A stretch of 16,206 nt of DNA from Lachnospiraceae bacterium UBA1201. GTDB lineage: Bacteria; Bacillota; Clostridia; Lachnospirales; Lachnospiraceae. The DNA lies in assembly GCA_002309675.1 (NCBI GenBank), contig DBXX01000018.1:21981-38186 (forward strand), in the 5' to 3' direction. The notes under the pieces are model-generated. The model was not told the DNA's origin. It saw only the letters and a list, made by a program, of their open reading frames with translations, and ran no database searches. Made by a program: the position numbers and the translations under genes. Positions 1-8,732 of this stretch are shown here, in pieces. Numbering within the stretch: position 1 is the first letter of the stretch; every line of letters starts with the position of its first letter.

Positions 1-401
1 GCCTTTCCTTCTTTGATCTCGCAATGTACGGTGTATTCTTGATTCACCGAGGATTTGTAATAATCTGCAATGGTGCTCGCCTCGGAACGGAACTGGATGC
101 GATGCTCGGCCAGATATTTGTCGATATCTTCCTTAATGGACGCCGACAGGTTGTTGCTAAAATAGTACAACGCGTCCTCGCCCTCACCGGTCATCTCGTA
201 ATTTGTAACATTCCGAATGGTCTTCGAGCGAATGAGATTCGCTTCCTCGAGCTCCTTCACAACACCCTGAAATGTAAAGTAGGTCGTGTATTCTTTACCC
301 ACGAAGAAATCCGTCATCTGGCTGTTCGCCAACGGAAAATTCACCTTCTTGAGCATATACAATACCATAAGTTTATAGAGTGTTGTAGGCTCTGTTACCA
401 T
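1..401 (-). CDS. DUF4364 family protein (5' part; the 3' end lies outside the window)
   Basis: The first 133 residues are visible and the reading frame runs open off the left edge. The protein begins MVTEPTTLYKLMVLYMLKKV, followed by an N-terminal helix-rich part that resembles a winged-helix domain: NSQMTDFF and EYTTYFTFQGVVKELEEANLI at about residues 26-57, then a strand/turn with TNYEMTGEG at 67-74. This pattern matches DUF4364 proteins of Clostridia, which are predicted transcriptional regulators with no assigned function. The start is the ATG at 401-399, preceded by an AGAGGA ribosome site about six bases upstream. A near-consensus promoter lies upstream at 519-547. The gene is divergent from rho. 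The family call is from recall of conserved sequence; the regulatory role is inference. Confidence 0.72.
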   Translation of the reverse strand, partial: MVTEPTTLYKLMVLYMLKKVNFPLANSQMTDFFVGKEYTTYFTFQGVVKELEEANLIRSKTIRNVTNYEMTGEGEDALYYFSNNLSASIKEDIDKYLAEHRIQFRSEASTIADYYKSSVNQEYTVHCEIKEGK

Positions 402-418
402 AACTGTTCCTCTCACGT

Positions 419-475
419 ACGGTTCGAACTCGGCTGGCCTGCTATGTCCGGCACTTCGATGTGATCGCGAACCGT
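419..475 (-). repeat. 8-bp inverted repeat in the DUF4364 leader
   Basis: ACGGTTCG (419-426) and CGAACCGT (468-475) are perfect complements separated by 41 bases. They could form the basal stem of a structured leader ending about 17 bases before the DUF4364 start codon. No known riboswitch consensus was recognised. Confidence 0.35.
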
Positions 476-497
476 TATCCTCGATCCTCTCATTCAA

Positions 498-509
498 CGG
501 GATATCCCG
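498..509. promoter_or_regulatory. 12-bp perfect palindrome at the predicted transcription start of the DUF4364 gene
   Basis: CGGGATATCCCG is its own reverse complement. It begins about three bases after the predicted start of the minus-strand transcript. The position suits an operator, possibly for autoregulation, or a small 5'-end hairpin. The function is inference. Confidence 0.45.
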
Positions 510-518
510 CCGAGTTTT

Positions 519-547
519 ATTATATCAACATGCCGGCATCTCGTCAA
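519..547 (-). promoter_or_regulatory. Sigma-A-type promoter of the DUF4364 gene
   Basis: Read on the minus strand, TTGACG (547-542) and TATAAT (524-519) are separated by 17 bases. The predicted start is near 512, giving a leader of about 110 bases before the ATG at 401. Confidence 0.8.
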
Positions 548-611
548 GTTCATTTTCCACAAACGCCGTGATTAACACCCACTCTCCCGGTAAATTCCGC
601 TTCAAAAAGTC

Positions 612-640
612 TTGATTTCCCCATTCTTTTATAGTATACT
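612..640 (+). promoter_or_regulatory. Sigma-A-type promoter of rho
   Basis: TTGATT (612-617) and TATACT (635-640) are separated by exactly 17 bases. The predicted start near 647 leaves a leader of about 160 bases before rho. Confidence 0.75.
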
Positions 641-686
641 CTAGATGATTGATACATGAGCTTGTTCCAATCCGGCAGATCCTCAT

Positions 687-750
687 CCCCTGAAAATATA
701 GGGGCTTTCGTTTATGTGTGATCGGCTGACATCGGTTTGCAAGGCAAACC
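687..750 (+). promoter_or_regulatory. Two hairpins in the rho 5' leader
   Basis: The first hairpin is CCCCT (687-691) with AGGGG (700-704), followed by a weak T-rich stretch. The second is GGTTTGC (734-740) with GCAAACC (744-750) around a three-base loop. rho genes in other bacteria are autoregulated by attenuation in the leader. Neither hairpin has a proper U-tract, so an attenuation role here is only possible, not shown. Confidence 0.35.
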
Positions 751-808
751 TATCCTTTAATTTCCCCCAAAACAAAAAAATGGAATATTTTGAGAGGTCA
801 CTGTTTCT

Positions 809-2761
<1,953 letters not shown>

Positions 2762-2766
2762 AACAT

Positions 2767-2804
2767 AAAACCGCTGCAGTAGTTATCTCTGCAGCGGTTT
2801 TTTA
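2767..2804 (+). terminator. Rho-independent terminator after rho
   Basis: CCGCTGCAG (2771-2779) pairs perfectly with CTGCAGCGG (2789-2797), preceded by AAAA and followed by six T residues. It lies six bases after the rho stop codon. Confidence 0.93.
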
Positions 2805-2907
2805 TTTCCAATCTGTATTAACACAAGAAATGAGCATACCGGAAAGTGCAAGCCGGATAATAATTCCTGCCCTTTTCACTTAGGCCATATCTAACCCTCA
2901 CATTTTT

Positions 2908-2959
2908 ACAAAACAAAAACAGGCGAGGGGTTTTGAAACCACTCACTTGTTTTCCTCGC
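2908..2959 (-). terminator. Possible terminator after the HIRAN-like gene
   Basis: On the minus strand, GCGAGG (2959-2954) pairs with CCTCGC (2928-2923), with a smaller GGTTT/AAACC hairpin inside. A T-rich tail follows (A-rich at 2908-2920 on the plus strand). The stem is short and the loop branched, so this is tentative. The rest of 2805-2997 shows nothing recognisable. Confidence 0.45.
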
Positions 2960-2997
2960 AAATTGTTAGTATTCCCTATGAAAAGAAGCTTCTCAGT

Positions 2998-3342
2998 TTA
3001 TAAAAACCGAATCCTGAGAGTACAACCATAGGGTCTGTCGTCCTCTCCGCCAAATACCTTGACCTCAACAACTTCTTTATTCTTATCCAGAAGCGGTGTG
3101 ATCTTTTCTACCATGAAACCGGGAACTTCACCGATCAATTCATCATTCAGATAGATCTCAATGGCATCCTTTCCTTCAAAGTTATCGACTTCAAATCGAA
3201 CCGTAAGACTTTTATCAAACGGCTTCTCTTTCATCTTCAATGCACTAAGATTTTGGGTCGTGTCCAGAATTCCGCCCTTATGAGACATCGGAGAAGCAGT
3301 GATCATGAGCTCCGTCCCTTTTTTCTTTCCAAAAAGTCCCAT
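2998..3342 (-). CDS. Small HIRAN-like domain protein
   Basis: This 114-residue protein has no signal peptide or membrane segment. The N-terminus is MGLFGKKKGTEL. From about residue 45 it is beta-rich: TVRFEVDNFEGKDAIEIYL, then ELIGEVPGF, ITPLLDKNKEV, VEVKVFGG and YGCTLRIRFL. The order DN...DAI.I....IG.VP......PLL....V..KV.G is what HIRAN domains look like; HIRAN is a beta-barrel that binds single-stranded DNA ends in HLTF/Rad5 and also occurs alone in bacteria. The assignment is by eye and uncertain; it could be an uncharacterised family. A GAGGGG ribosome site lies about eight bases before the ATG. It has its own promoter just after the rlmB stop and may also receive read-through from the cys operon, as no terminator lies between them. 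Confidence 0.6.
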   Translation of the reverse strand: MGLFGKKKGTELMITASPMSHKGGILDTTQNLSALKMKEKPFDKSLTVRFEVDNFEGKDAIEIYLNDELIGEVPGFMVEKITPLLDKNKEVVEVKVFGGEDDRPYGCTLRIRFL

Positions 3343-3405
3343 ACCGTAACCCCTCTTTCCGTCAATAGTCTACAAAAATCGACGCTTCGCTTTATAACTG
3401 TCTTA

Positions 3406-3434
3406 ATTATATCAAATTCAGCAGAATTTGTAAA
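3406..3434 (-). promoter_or_regulatory. Promoter of the HIRAN-like gene
   Basis: On the minus strand, TTTACA (3434-3429) and TATAAT (3411-3406) are separated by 17 bases. It sits six bases past the rlmB stop codon, so the small gene can be transcribed independently of the cys operon. Confidence 0.75.
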
Positions 3435-3439
3435 GGACT

Positions 3440-4186
3440 TTATAATTTTTTTACTTTTTGTCGTACGATTTCATAAGAAAGCACACCGGCAGCTACGGAG
3501 GCATTGAGCGAATCGATATCCCCCTTCATAGGAATGGATGCGATCATATCACAATGCTCACGTACCAGGCGGCTGACACCGCTGCCCTCGTTACCGATCA
3601 CGAGGCCAATGGGACCCGTCAAGTTGAGATCATACATGACCGTTCCATCCATATCCGCACAGACGAACCACATGCCCTCTTTCTTAAGTTGCTCCATCAG
3701 TGCCGAGAGGTTAGCAACTCTCGCTACCGGTGTGAAAGCTACAGCACCGGCCGATGTACGTGCTACGGTCGAATTCACCGATGCGCTACGGTTCTTCAGG
3801 ATCACCACGCCGTGGGCGCCCGCCAGATTCGCCGTTCGGATGATCGCGCCCAGGTTGTGCGGATCCTCGATGCCATCCAGCAGGATGAGGAACGGATCCT
3901 CTCCACGCTCACGCGCCAGCGCCAGCATCTCATCCACTTCGGCGTATTGGTAGTTCGCGCCGACCGCCATCACACCCTGATGATGCTTCGTCTCGCTCTT
4001 CCGGTCCAGTTCTTCCTTCGACACATAGTCGACTTTGATCTTCTTAGCCAGGGCCAGTTTCTTCACCTGCTCGATCGCAGGATCCTTCAGGCCGGACTGC
4101 AGCAGGATGCGCTCCGGCTTCGTTCCGGCGCGCAGGGCTTCCGTGACCGCATTGCGTCCTTCGATCGATATCTCTTCGTACCGCAT
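3440..4186 (-). CDS. rlmB: 23S rRNA 2'-O-methyltransferase, RlmB/TrmH (SpoU) family
   Basis: SpoU-family enzymes use S-adenosylmethionine to methylate ribose 2'-OH groups; RlmB modifies a guanosine in the 23S rRNA peptidyl-transferase region. The N-terminal substrate-binding domain (EGRNAVTEALRAG at 9-21, HHQGVMA at 68-74) is followed by the knotted SPOUT catalytic domain. The three family motifs are visible: DGIEDPHNLGAIIRTA at 104-119, IGNEGSGVSRLV at 197-208 and IPMKGDIDSLNASVAAGV at 218-235. At 248 residues the length is typical. The AAGGAG ribosome site overlaps the last codons of mrnC, and only three bases separate the mrnC stop from this ATG. It is the last gene of the cysE-cysS-mrnC-rlmB unit, as in Bacillus. 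The exact modified nucleotide is inferred from family. Confidence 0.92.
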   Translation of the reverse strand: MRYEEISIEGRNAVTEALRAGTKPERILLQSGLKDPAIEQVKKLALAKKIKVDYVSKEELDRKSETKHHQGVMAVGANYQYAEVDEMLALARERGEDPFLILLDGIEDPHNLGAIIRTANLAGAHGVVILKNRSASVNSTVARTSAGAVAFTPVARVANLSALMEQLKKEGMWFVCADMDGTVMYDLNLTGPIGLVIGNEGSGVSRLVREHCDMIASIPMKGDIDSLNASVAAGVLSYEIVRQKVKKL

Positions 4187-4189
4187 TTA

Positions 4190-4603
4190 TTACTCCTTTT
4201 CGGCGTCCTTCACGGTCGCCAGGCACAGTTCAAACAACTCCTCGAGCCTCTCCGTCCGCTTCTCCAGATACAGGTAACCGAACAGGCACTCCAGCCCCGT
4301 CGCCAGATGATACTCCTGCGGCGTGCAGCTTTTGGGAAGTGTCCCCGGCTTCGCGTTTTTGCCGCGCTTGAGGATGTCCTTCTCCTCTTCGGTGAAGAAG
4401 TCCGGATGCTCCGTGACGATCTTCGCCTGCGTTTTCGCATTGGCCAGACGGACACTCGCCTTATGGTATTTCTGCGGCGACAGGTCGCGCTTCGTCACCA
4501 GATCCTCGCGGATCATGAGCTCGTAGACCGCGTCGCCGAGGTACGCCAGCGAAAGCGGGGCGTACAGCCGCGCCGGCATTTTGCTGCGTTTCTCTTCGTT
4601 CAT
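4190..4603 (-). CDS. mrnC: Mini-ribonuclease III
   Basis: Mini-RNase III is a dimeric RNase III-type nuclease without a dsRNA-binding domain; in Bacillus subtilis it trims 23S rRNA precursor. The 137 residues hold the RNase III signature LAYLGDAVYELMIRE at about 18-32 with the catalytic acidic residues, TEEEKDILKRGKNAK and KSCTPQEYHLATGLECLFGYLYLE, the second metal-binding region. Length matches the family (about 130-145). I chose the ATG at 4603: it begins one base after the cysS stop codon (TGATATG), and longer versions would extend into cysS in another frame. Such tight spacing suggests coupled translation with cysS. Confidence 0.92.
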   Translation of the reverse strand: MNEEKRSKMPARLYAPLSLAYLGDAVYELMIREDLVTKRDLSPQKYHKASVRLANAKTQAKIVTEHPDFFTEEEKDILKRGKNAKPGTLPKSCTPQEYHLATGLECLFGYLYLEKRTERLEELFELCLATVKDAEKE

Positions 4604-4604
4604 A

Positions 4605-6016
<1,412 letters not shown>

Positions 6017-6020
<4 letters not shown>

Positions 6021-6667
6021 GCTTTCGTTTCTCCTTTCTCTTTTTCAGCGAGCTGTTTTTCCAGCTCTTCGATACGCTTCGTCAGTTCTTCGATGTCATT
6101 CATGACGATATCGGGCATGTGGATGTGGTCCATGTCTGCGGTCGGCACGCGGGTATCCTTACGTTTTACCACGTGGCCGGGCACGCCGACGACCGTCGAA
6201 TACGGCGGTACTTCCTGCAGCACCACGCTGCCTGCACCGATCTTCGAATTCTTTCCGACGGTGAAGGAGCCGAGCACCTTCGCGCCGGCACTGATCATGA
6301 CATTGTCCTCGATGGTCGGGTGACGTTTGCCTTTTTCCTTACCGTTACCGCCCAGGGTCACGCCCTGGAACAGGGTGACATTGTCCCCGATGATGGTCGT
6401 CTCGCCGATCACCACACCGGCACCGTGGTCGATAAACAGGCCCTTTCCGATCGTGGCGCCGGGATGGATCTCGATGCCCGTACGGCGTGTTGCATACTGG
6501 GACACGGCACGTGCCAGAAAATAGTGCTGCTTCTTATACAGTTTGTGTGCGAGCCGATAGTAGACGATGGCTCGGAAACTGGGATAGAGAACGACCTCCA
6601 TCGGTGTCTTGATGGCCGGATCGCGGTCTTGGATCACCTTAGCTTCTTCTTTAAAAAACTCAAACAT
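6017..6667 (-). CDS. cysE: Serine O-acetyltransferase
   Basis: CysE transfers acetyl from acetyl-CoA to serine, giving O-acetylserine for cysteine synthesis. The 216-residue protein has an N-terminal helical part and a left-handed beta-helix of hexapeptide repeats from about residue 64 to 163: IEIHPGATIGKG, FIDHGAGVVIGET (catalytic His81), QGVTLGGNGKEKGKRHPTI and IGAGSVVLQEVP. It is the short Gram-positive type rather than the longer enteric form. The C-terminus (189-214) is a charged helix, probably a coiled coil. The chosen ATG at 6667 has GGAGG six bases upstream; a longer in-frame version would begin inside the T-box leader and is rejected. First gene of the cys operon. Confidence 0.96.
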
Positions 6668-6741
6668 ATCTTTCCTCCGTTCCGGCAAAAGGAGCCGGAT
6701 CCAACTGGGCTCGAGAGGCGGCGCAGACACGATCCGGACAT

Positions 6742-6812
6742 AAAAAATCCGCGTGTGCGCTTCTCTCTCTGCGTACAACGTACGAAGAGACGATAATCAA
6801 ACGCTACCGCGG
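6742..6812 (-). terminator. T-box attenuator (terminator conformation)
   Basis: On the minus strand, CCGCG and GCG of the T-box (6812-6802 region) pair with CGC and CGCGG just before a run of six T (6747-6742). An inner arm pairs TCTCT with AGAGA and CGTAC with GTACG around GTT. Using the T-box bases in the stem makes it mutually exclusive with the antiterminator. Confidence 0.85.
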
Positions 6813-7010
6813 TCCCACTCTTCTTAACGGCGCCGAACTGCCGTTCCCTTTTGAAGGCATATAACGCTGCCACCGGACGCACATACTGTTAGTTCCGCGC
6901 GTCTGCTCCCGGGTGCACTTCTCCTCTTTTGCTTCGAGACCGGCTTTCAGCCGCCGACCGGTCCTCTCTGGCGAAACGATCCAAAGGATACTCTCCCCGT
7001 TCATAGCAAA

Positions 7011-7035
7011 GGTGTATCCGAAATCCGGATACACC
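7011..7035 (-). repeat. 10-bp perfect hairpin at the 5' end of the T-box transcript
   Basis: GGTGTATCCG (7011-7020) and CGGATACACC (7026-7035) are perfect complements around a five-base loop. It straddles or immediately follows the predicted transcription start and precedes Stem I. It could stabilise the 5' end, act as an operator, or end transcripts coming from the VTC/DUF4956 unit. Confidence 0.6.
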
Positions 7036-7038
7036 CAT

Positions 7039-7068
7039 ATAATAAACGATATGATTTGCAAATGTCAA
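7039..7068 (-). promoter_or_regulatory. Promoter of the cys operon
   Basis: On the minus strand, TTGACA (7068-7063) and TATTAT (7044-7039) are separated by 18 bases. It lies just after the DUF4956 stop codon and immediately before the T-box leader. Confidence 0.8.
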
Positions 7069-7075
7069 GAGGCAA

Positions 7076-7792
7076 TTACAAAACCGTTGTATTCACACTT
7101 TCCTCAGCGATGATGCTGATGGTCACGTTCAGGTTGCCGTTGCGCATGCGAACCTCATCCATGAACTCTTTGAGGCTGGCGTCCGCCTTGAATTTCGCCT
7201 CGTAAGTCAGCTCGAACAGGGTTCCCATGTTGCTGGTCTTCACCTGCTGCAGGCTGGCACCGGTCGTATATTTCTCGAACAGATCGTCGAAAGCCTTCTC
7301 AAAATTCAGACTCTCAGGCATAGTGATGCGGATCTGGCGTCTGGAAAAATCAATCTTCTTTACATTGACCGGGATAAACGAAGCTGCGATCATGACAATG
7401 CCGATCAACAGTACGAAAACACTCGCCTCTGTGTAGAACCCGAGGCCTACGGCCAGACCGGTCGCCATGCCGAAGAATACCGTAACGATGTCTTTGGAGT
7501 CGCCGGGGATACTACGGAAACGTACGAGCGCGAAGATACCCGCGATGGAAAATGCACGTGCCACATTACTTCCGACCATGCTGATCACTACGGAAACCAA
7601 AGCCGGCAAAACGATGAGCATCACTGCAAAGTTCTTCGAAGCCTTGCGTCTCGCGCTAAGCAGGTAGGAAAGGCTTACCAGGATGCCCAGACCTACGCCG
7701 ATGCCGATCTTAAGAAGCACATCCTGAACCGTAAAATTCAAGATCTCTGCTGTGTCGTTTGTCAATGAGATTGCTGCCAATAAACTGTTCAT
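7076..7792 (-). CDS. DUF4956 domain membrane protein, partner of the VTC-domain protein
   Basis: The 238-residue protein has four likely membrane segments (about 25-46, 54-73, 102-121 and 123-143), then a soluble domain of about 95 residues. The stretch GIFALVRFRSIPGDSKDI (85-102), followed by a glycine-rich helix, is the recognisable core of DUF4956. Genes of this family frequently sit beside VTC-domain genes in bacteria, as here, where the VTC gene ends 42 bases upstream. In yeast the VTC complex couples polyphosphate synthesis with translocation through a membrane part; a similar role for this protein is inference. AGGAG lies six bases before the ATG. Confidence 0.88.
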   Translation of the reverse strand: MNSLLAAISLTNDTAEILNFTVQDVLLKIGIGVGLGILVSLSYLLSARRKASKNFAVMLIVLPALVSVVISMVGSNVARAFSIAGIFALVRFRSIPGDSKDIVTVFFGMATGLAVGLGFYTEASVFVLLIGIVMIAASFIPVNVKKIDFSRRQIRITMPESLNFEKAFDDLFEKYTTGASLQQVKTSNMGTLFELTYEAKFKADASLKEFMDEVRMRNGNLNVTISIIAEESVNTTVL

Positions 7793-7834
7793 AATAACTC
7801 CTACATTCTGTTGATCTTCTAAATGCGGACGGGA

Positions 7835-8593
7835 TCAATCCGTGTCCCCCACCGCCGCGGGCGTAAACCGCGTACTGCCCGCATCGTGCTCACGCACGTA
7901 TTGCATGTACTCCGTTCCGTATTTGGAAAACGAAGTCGGGAAGATGGAATACTTCGATAAAAGGCGGGCGAACCAGAGGGGAACTGCGCCCAGGACCTTT
8001 ACCTCCATCAGGTGACAGTCGTCCATAAGAACGCGGCCGTACACGCCCTTATCCAGTTCCAGATCGTATCTGCGAACTGTGATATTCTTATCGAAGGTCA
8101 CACGAAACTCCGGATCTTCCTTTCCGAACAGCGCCTTTCTCTCATAGGACAGGTACAGTTTCGGAATGACCGGATAGACTGAGCGAAAATAGTCCATCTC
8201 GTGAAGCATCTGGTGGTTCATGGACTGAACATTTTCCAGATCATCCTGCCCTGCCAGGTACGCGTCCGCGCGCTCTAACGGAGCCATGATGCGGCGCTTG
8301 CTGACCAGACCTTTATATTTCTTTTTGATCTCGATGAAGCATTTGGTCTTCCGGTTCGGCACGCCATAACTGCGCAGGCGCAGTTTCTCTTTATACGTCG
8401 GCTTTGCGAGCGACGTGCGGATCAACGTGTCGTCCGGCGTATCATAGTAGATATTCGTGATCAGGTAGTACCCTGTCTTCTTGCTGTACTCATCGATCTC
8501 CATGTACTCCAGGAGGTCATCCAAAAACGCGGGCAATACCGTATTCGGGACTTTATACTTCAGTTCATATCTTCGAAATGTATCTCCAGCCAT
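7835..8593 (-). CDS. VTC domain-containing protein, probable polyphosphate polymerase
   Basis: VTC domains are triphosphate-tunnel enzymes; yeast Vtc4 uses ATP to build polyphosphate. The 252 residues show the expected tunnel motifs: RRYELKY (7-13), NIYYDTPDD (47-55), KLRLRSYG (70-77), EIKKKYKG (88-95) with KRR at 99-101, SYERKALF (149-156), RVTFD (164-168) and LMEVKV with Glu197. The many Lys/Arg residues and acidic residues at these places fit the phosphate-binding tunnel. There is no SPX domain and no membrane segment, so this is a bare catalytic domain. AAAGGAGG lies eight bases before the ATG. It leads a two-gene unit with the DUF4956 protein. Activity is inferred from the fold; bacterial members are less studied. 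Confidence 0.88.
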   Translation of the reverse strand: MAGDTFRRYELKYKVPNTVLPAFLDDLLEYMEIDEYSKKTGYYLITNIYYDTPDDTLIRTSLAKPTYKEKLRLRSYGVPNRKTKCFIEIKKKYKGLVSKRRIMAPLERADAYLAGQDDLENVQSMNHQMLHEMDYFRSVYPVIPKLYLSYERKALFGKEDPEFRVTFDKNITVRRYDLELDKGVYGRVLMDDCHLMEVKVLGAVPLWFARLLSKYSIFPTSFSKYGTEYMQYVREHDAGSTRFTPAAVGDTD

Positions 8594-8645
8594 GGATCTT
8601 TCCTCCTTTCTCTGGTATCTTACACGGAAAATGTGTAGAAACGGT

Positions 8646-8676
8646 GAAGAATTCGAAAACTATTTCGTAATTCTTC
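8646..8676. repeat. 13-bp hairpin in the VTC leader region
   Basis: GAAGAATT (8646-8653) pairs with AATTCTTC (8669-8676), and inside it CGAAA (8654-8658) pairs with TTTCG (8663-8667), leaving one bulged base and a four-base loop. No T-tract follows on either strand. No confident promoter for the VTC gene was seen between it and the start codon. Confidence 0.55.
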
Positions 8677-8688
8677 GTTCGACCCTAT

Positions 8689-8714
8689 AATGACCCCGCT
8701 TCGGCGAGGTCATT
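8689..8714 (-). terminator. 11-bp hairpin after thrC, possible terminator without U-tract
   Basis: AATGACCCCGC (8689-8699) pairs with GCGAGGTCATT (8704-8714) with one mismatch that becomes a U-G pair in minus-strand RNA. The loop is TTCG on the plus strand and CGAA on the minus strand. It lies 19 bases after the thrC stop. No T-run follows on the minus strand, so it is at best an atypical terminator or an RNA 3'-end stabiliser. Confidence 0.45.
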
Positions 8715-8732
8715 ACAAAAATGATTTATGTT

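Larger units (their letters stand above)
402..808. other. Divergent intergenic region between the DUF4364 gene and rho
   Basis: This 407-base gap has no credible gene; the ORF reading through its left end on the plus strand is a shadow of the DUF4364 gene. It holds two divergent promoters (519-547 minus, 612-640 plus), a perfect 12-bp palindrome just downstream of the minus promoter, an 8-bp inverted repeat in the DUF4364 leader, and two small hairpins in the rho leader. Confidence 0.75.
6742..7035 (-). promoter_or_regulatory. T-box leader, cysteine-specific, upstream of cysE-cysS
   Basis: T-box leaders bind uncharged tRNA and choose between antiterminator and terminator. On the minus strand the conserved element AGAGTGGGACCGCGG lies at 6821-6807, close to the consensus AGGGTGGNACCGCG. 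A Stem I-like region contains GGGGAGAGTA, CCAGAGAGG and a distal arm with GGCTGAAAGCC. The specifier loop GAAGTGCACC reads TGC (6917-6915), a cysteine codon. A stem AACGGC/GCCGTT (6845-6826) fits Stem III. The downstream terminator reuses the 3' part of the T-box. Gene context (cysE-cysS) agrees with the codon. Exact stem boundaries were not computed. Confidence 0.93.

Noticed and set aside
421..428. GGTTCGAA, resembling a tRNA T-loop
   Set aside because: No acceptor stem, D-arm or anticodon arm could be built around it on either strand.
8686..8691. TATAAT on the plus strand between the VTC gene and thrC
   Set aside because: No -35 hexamer lies at a suitable distance and no plus-strand gene follows.
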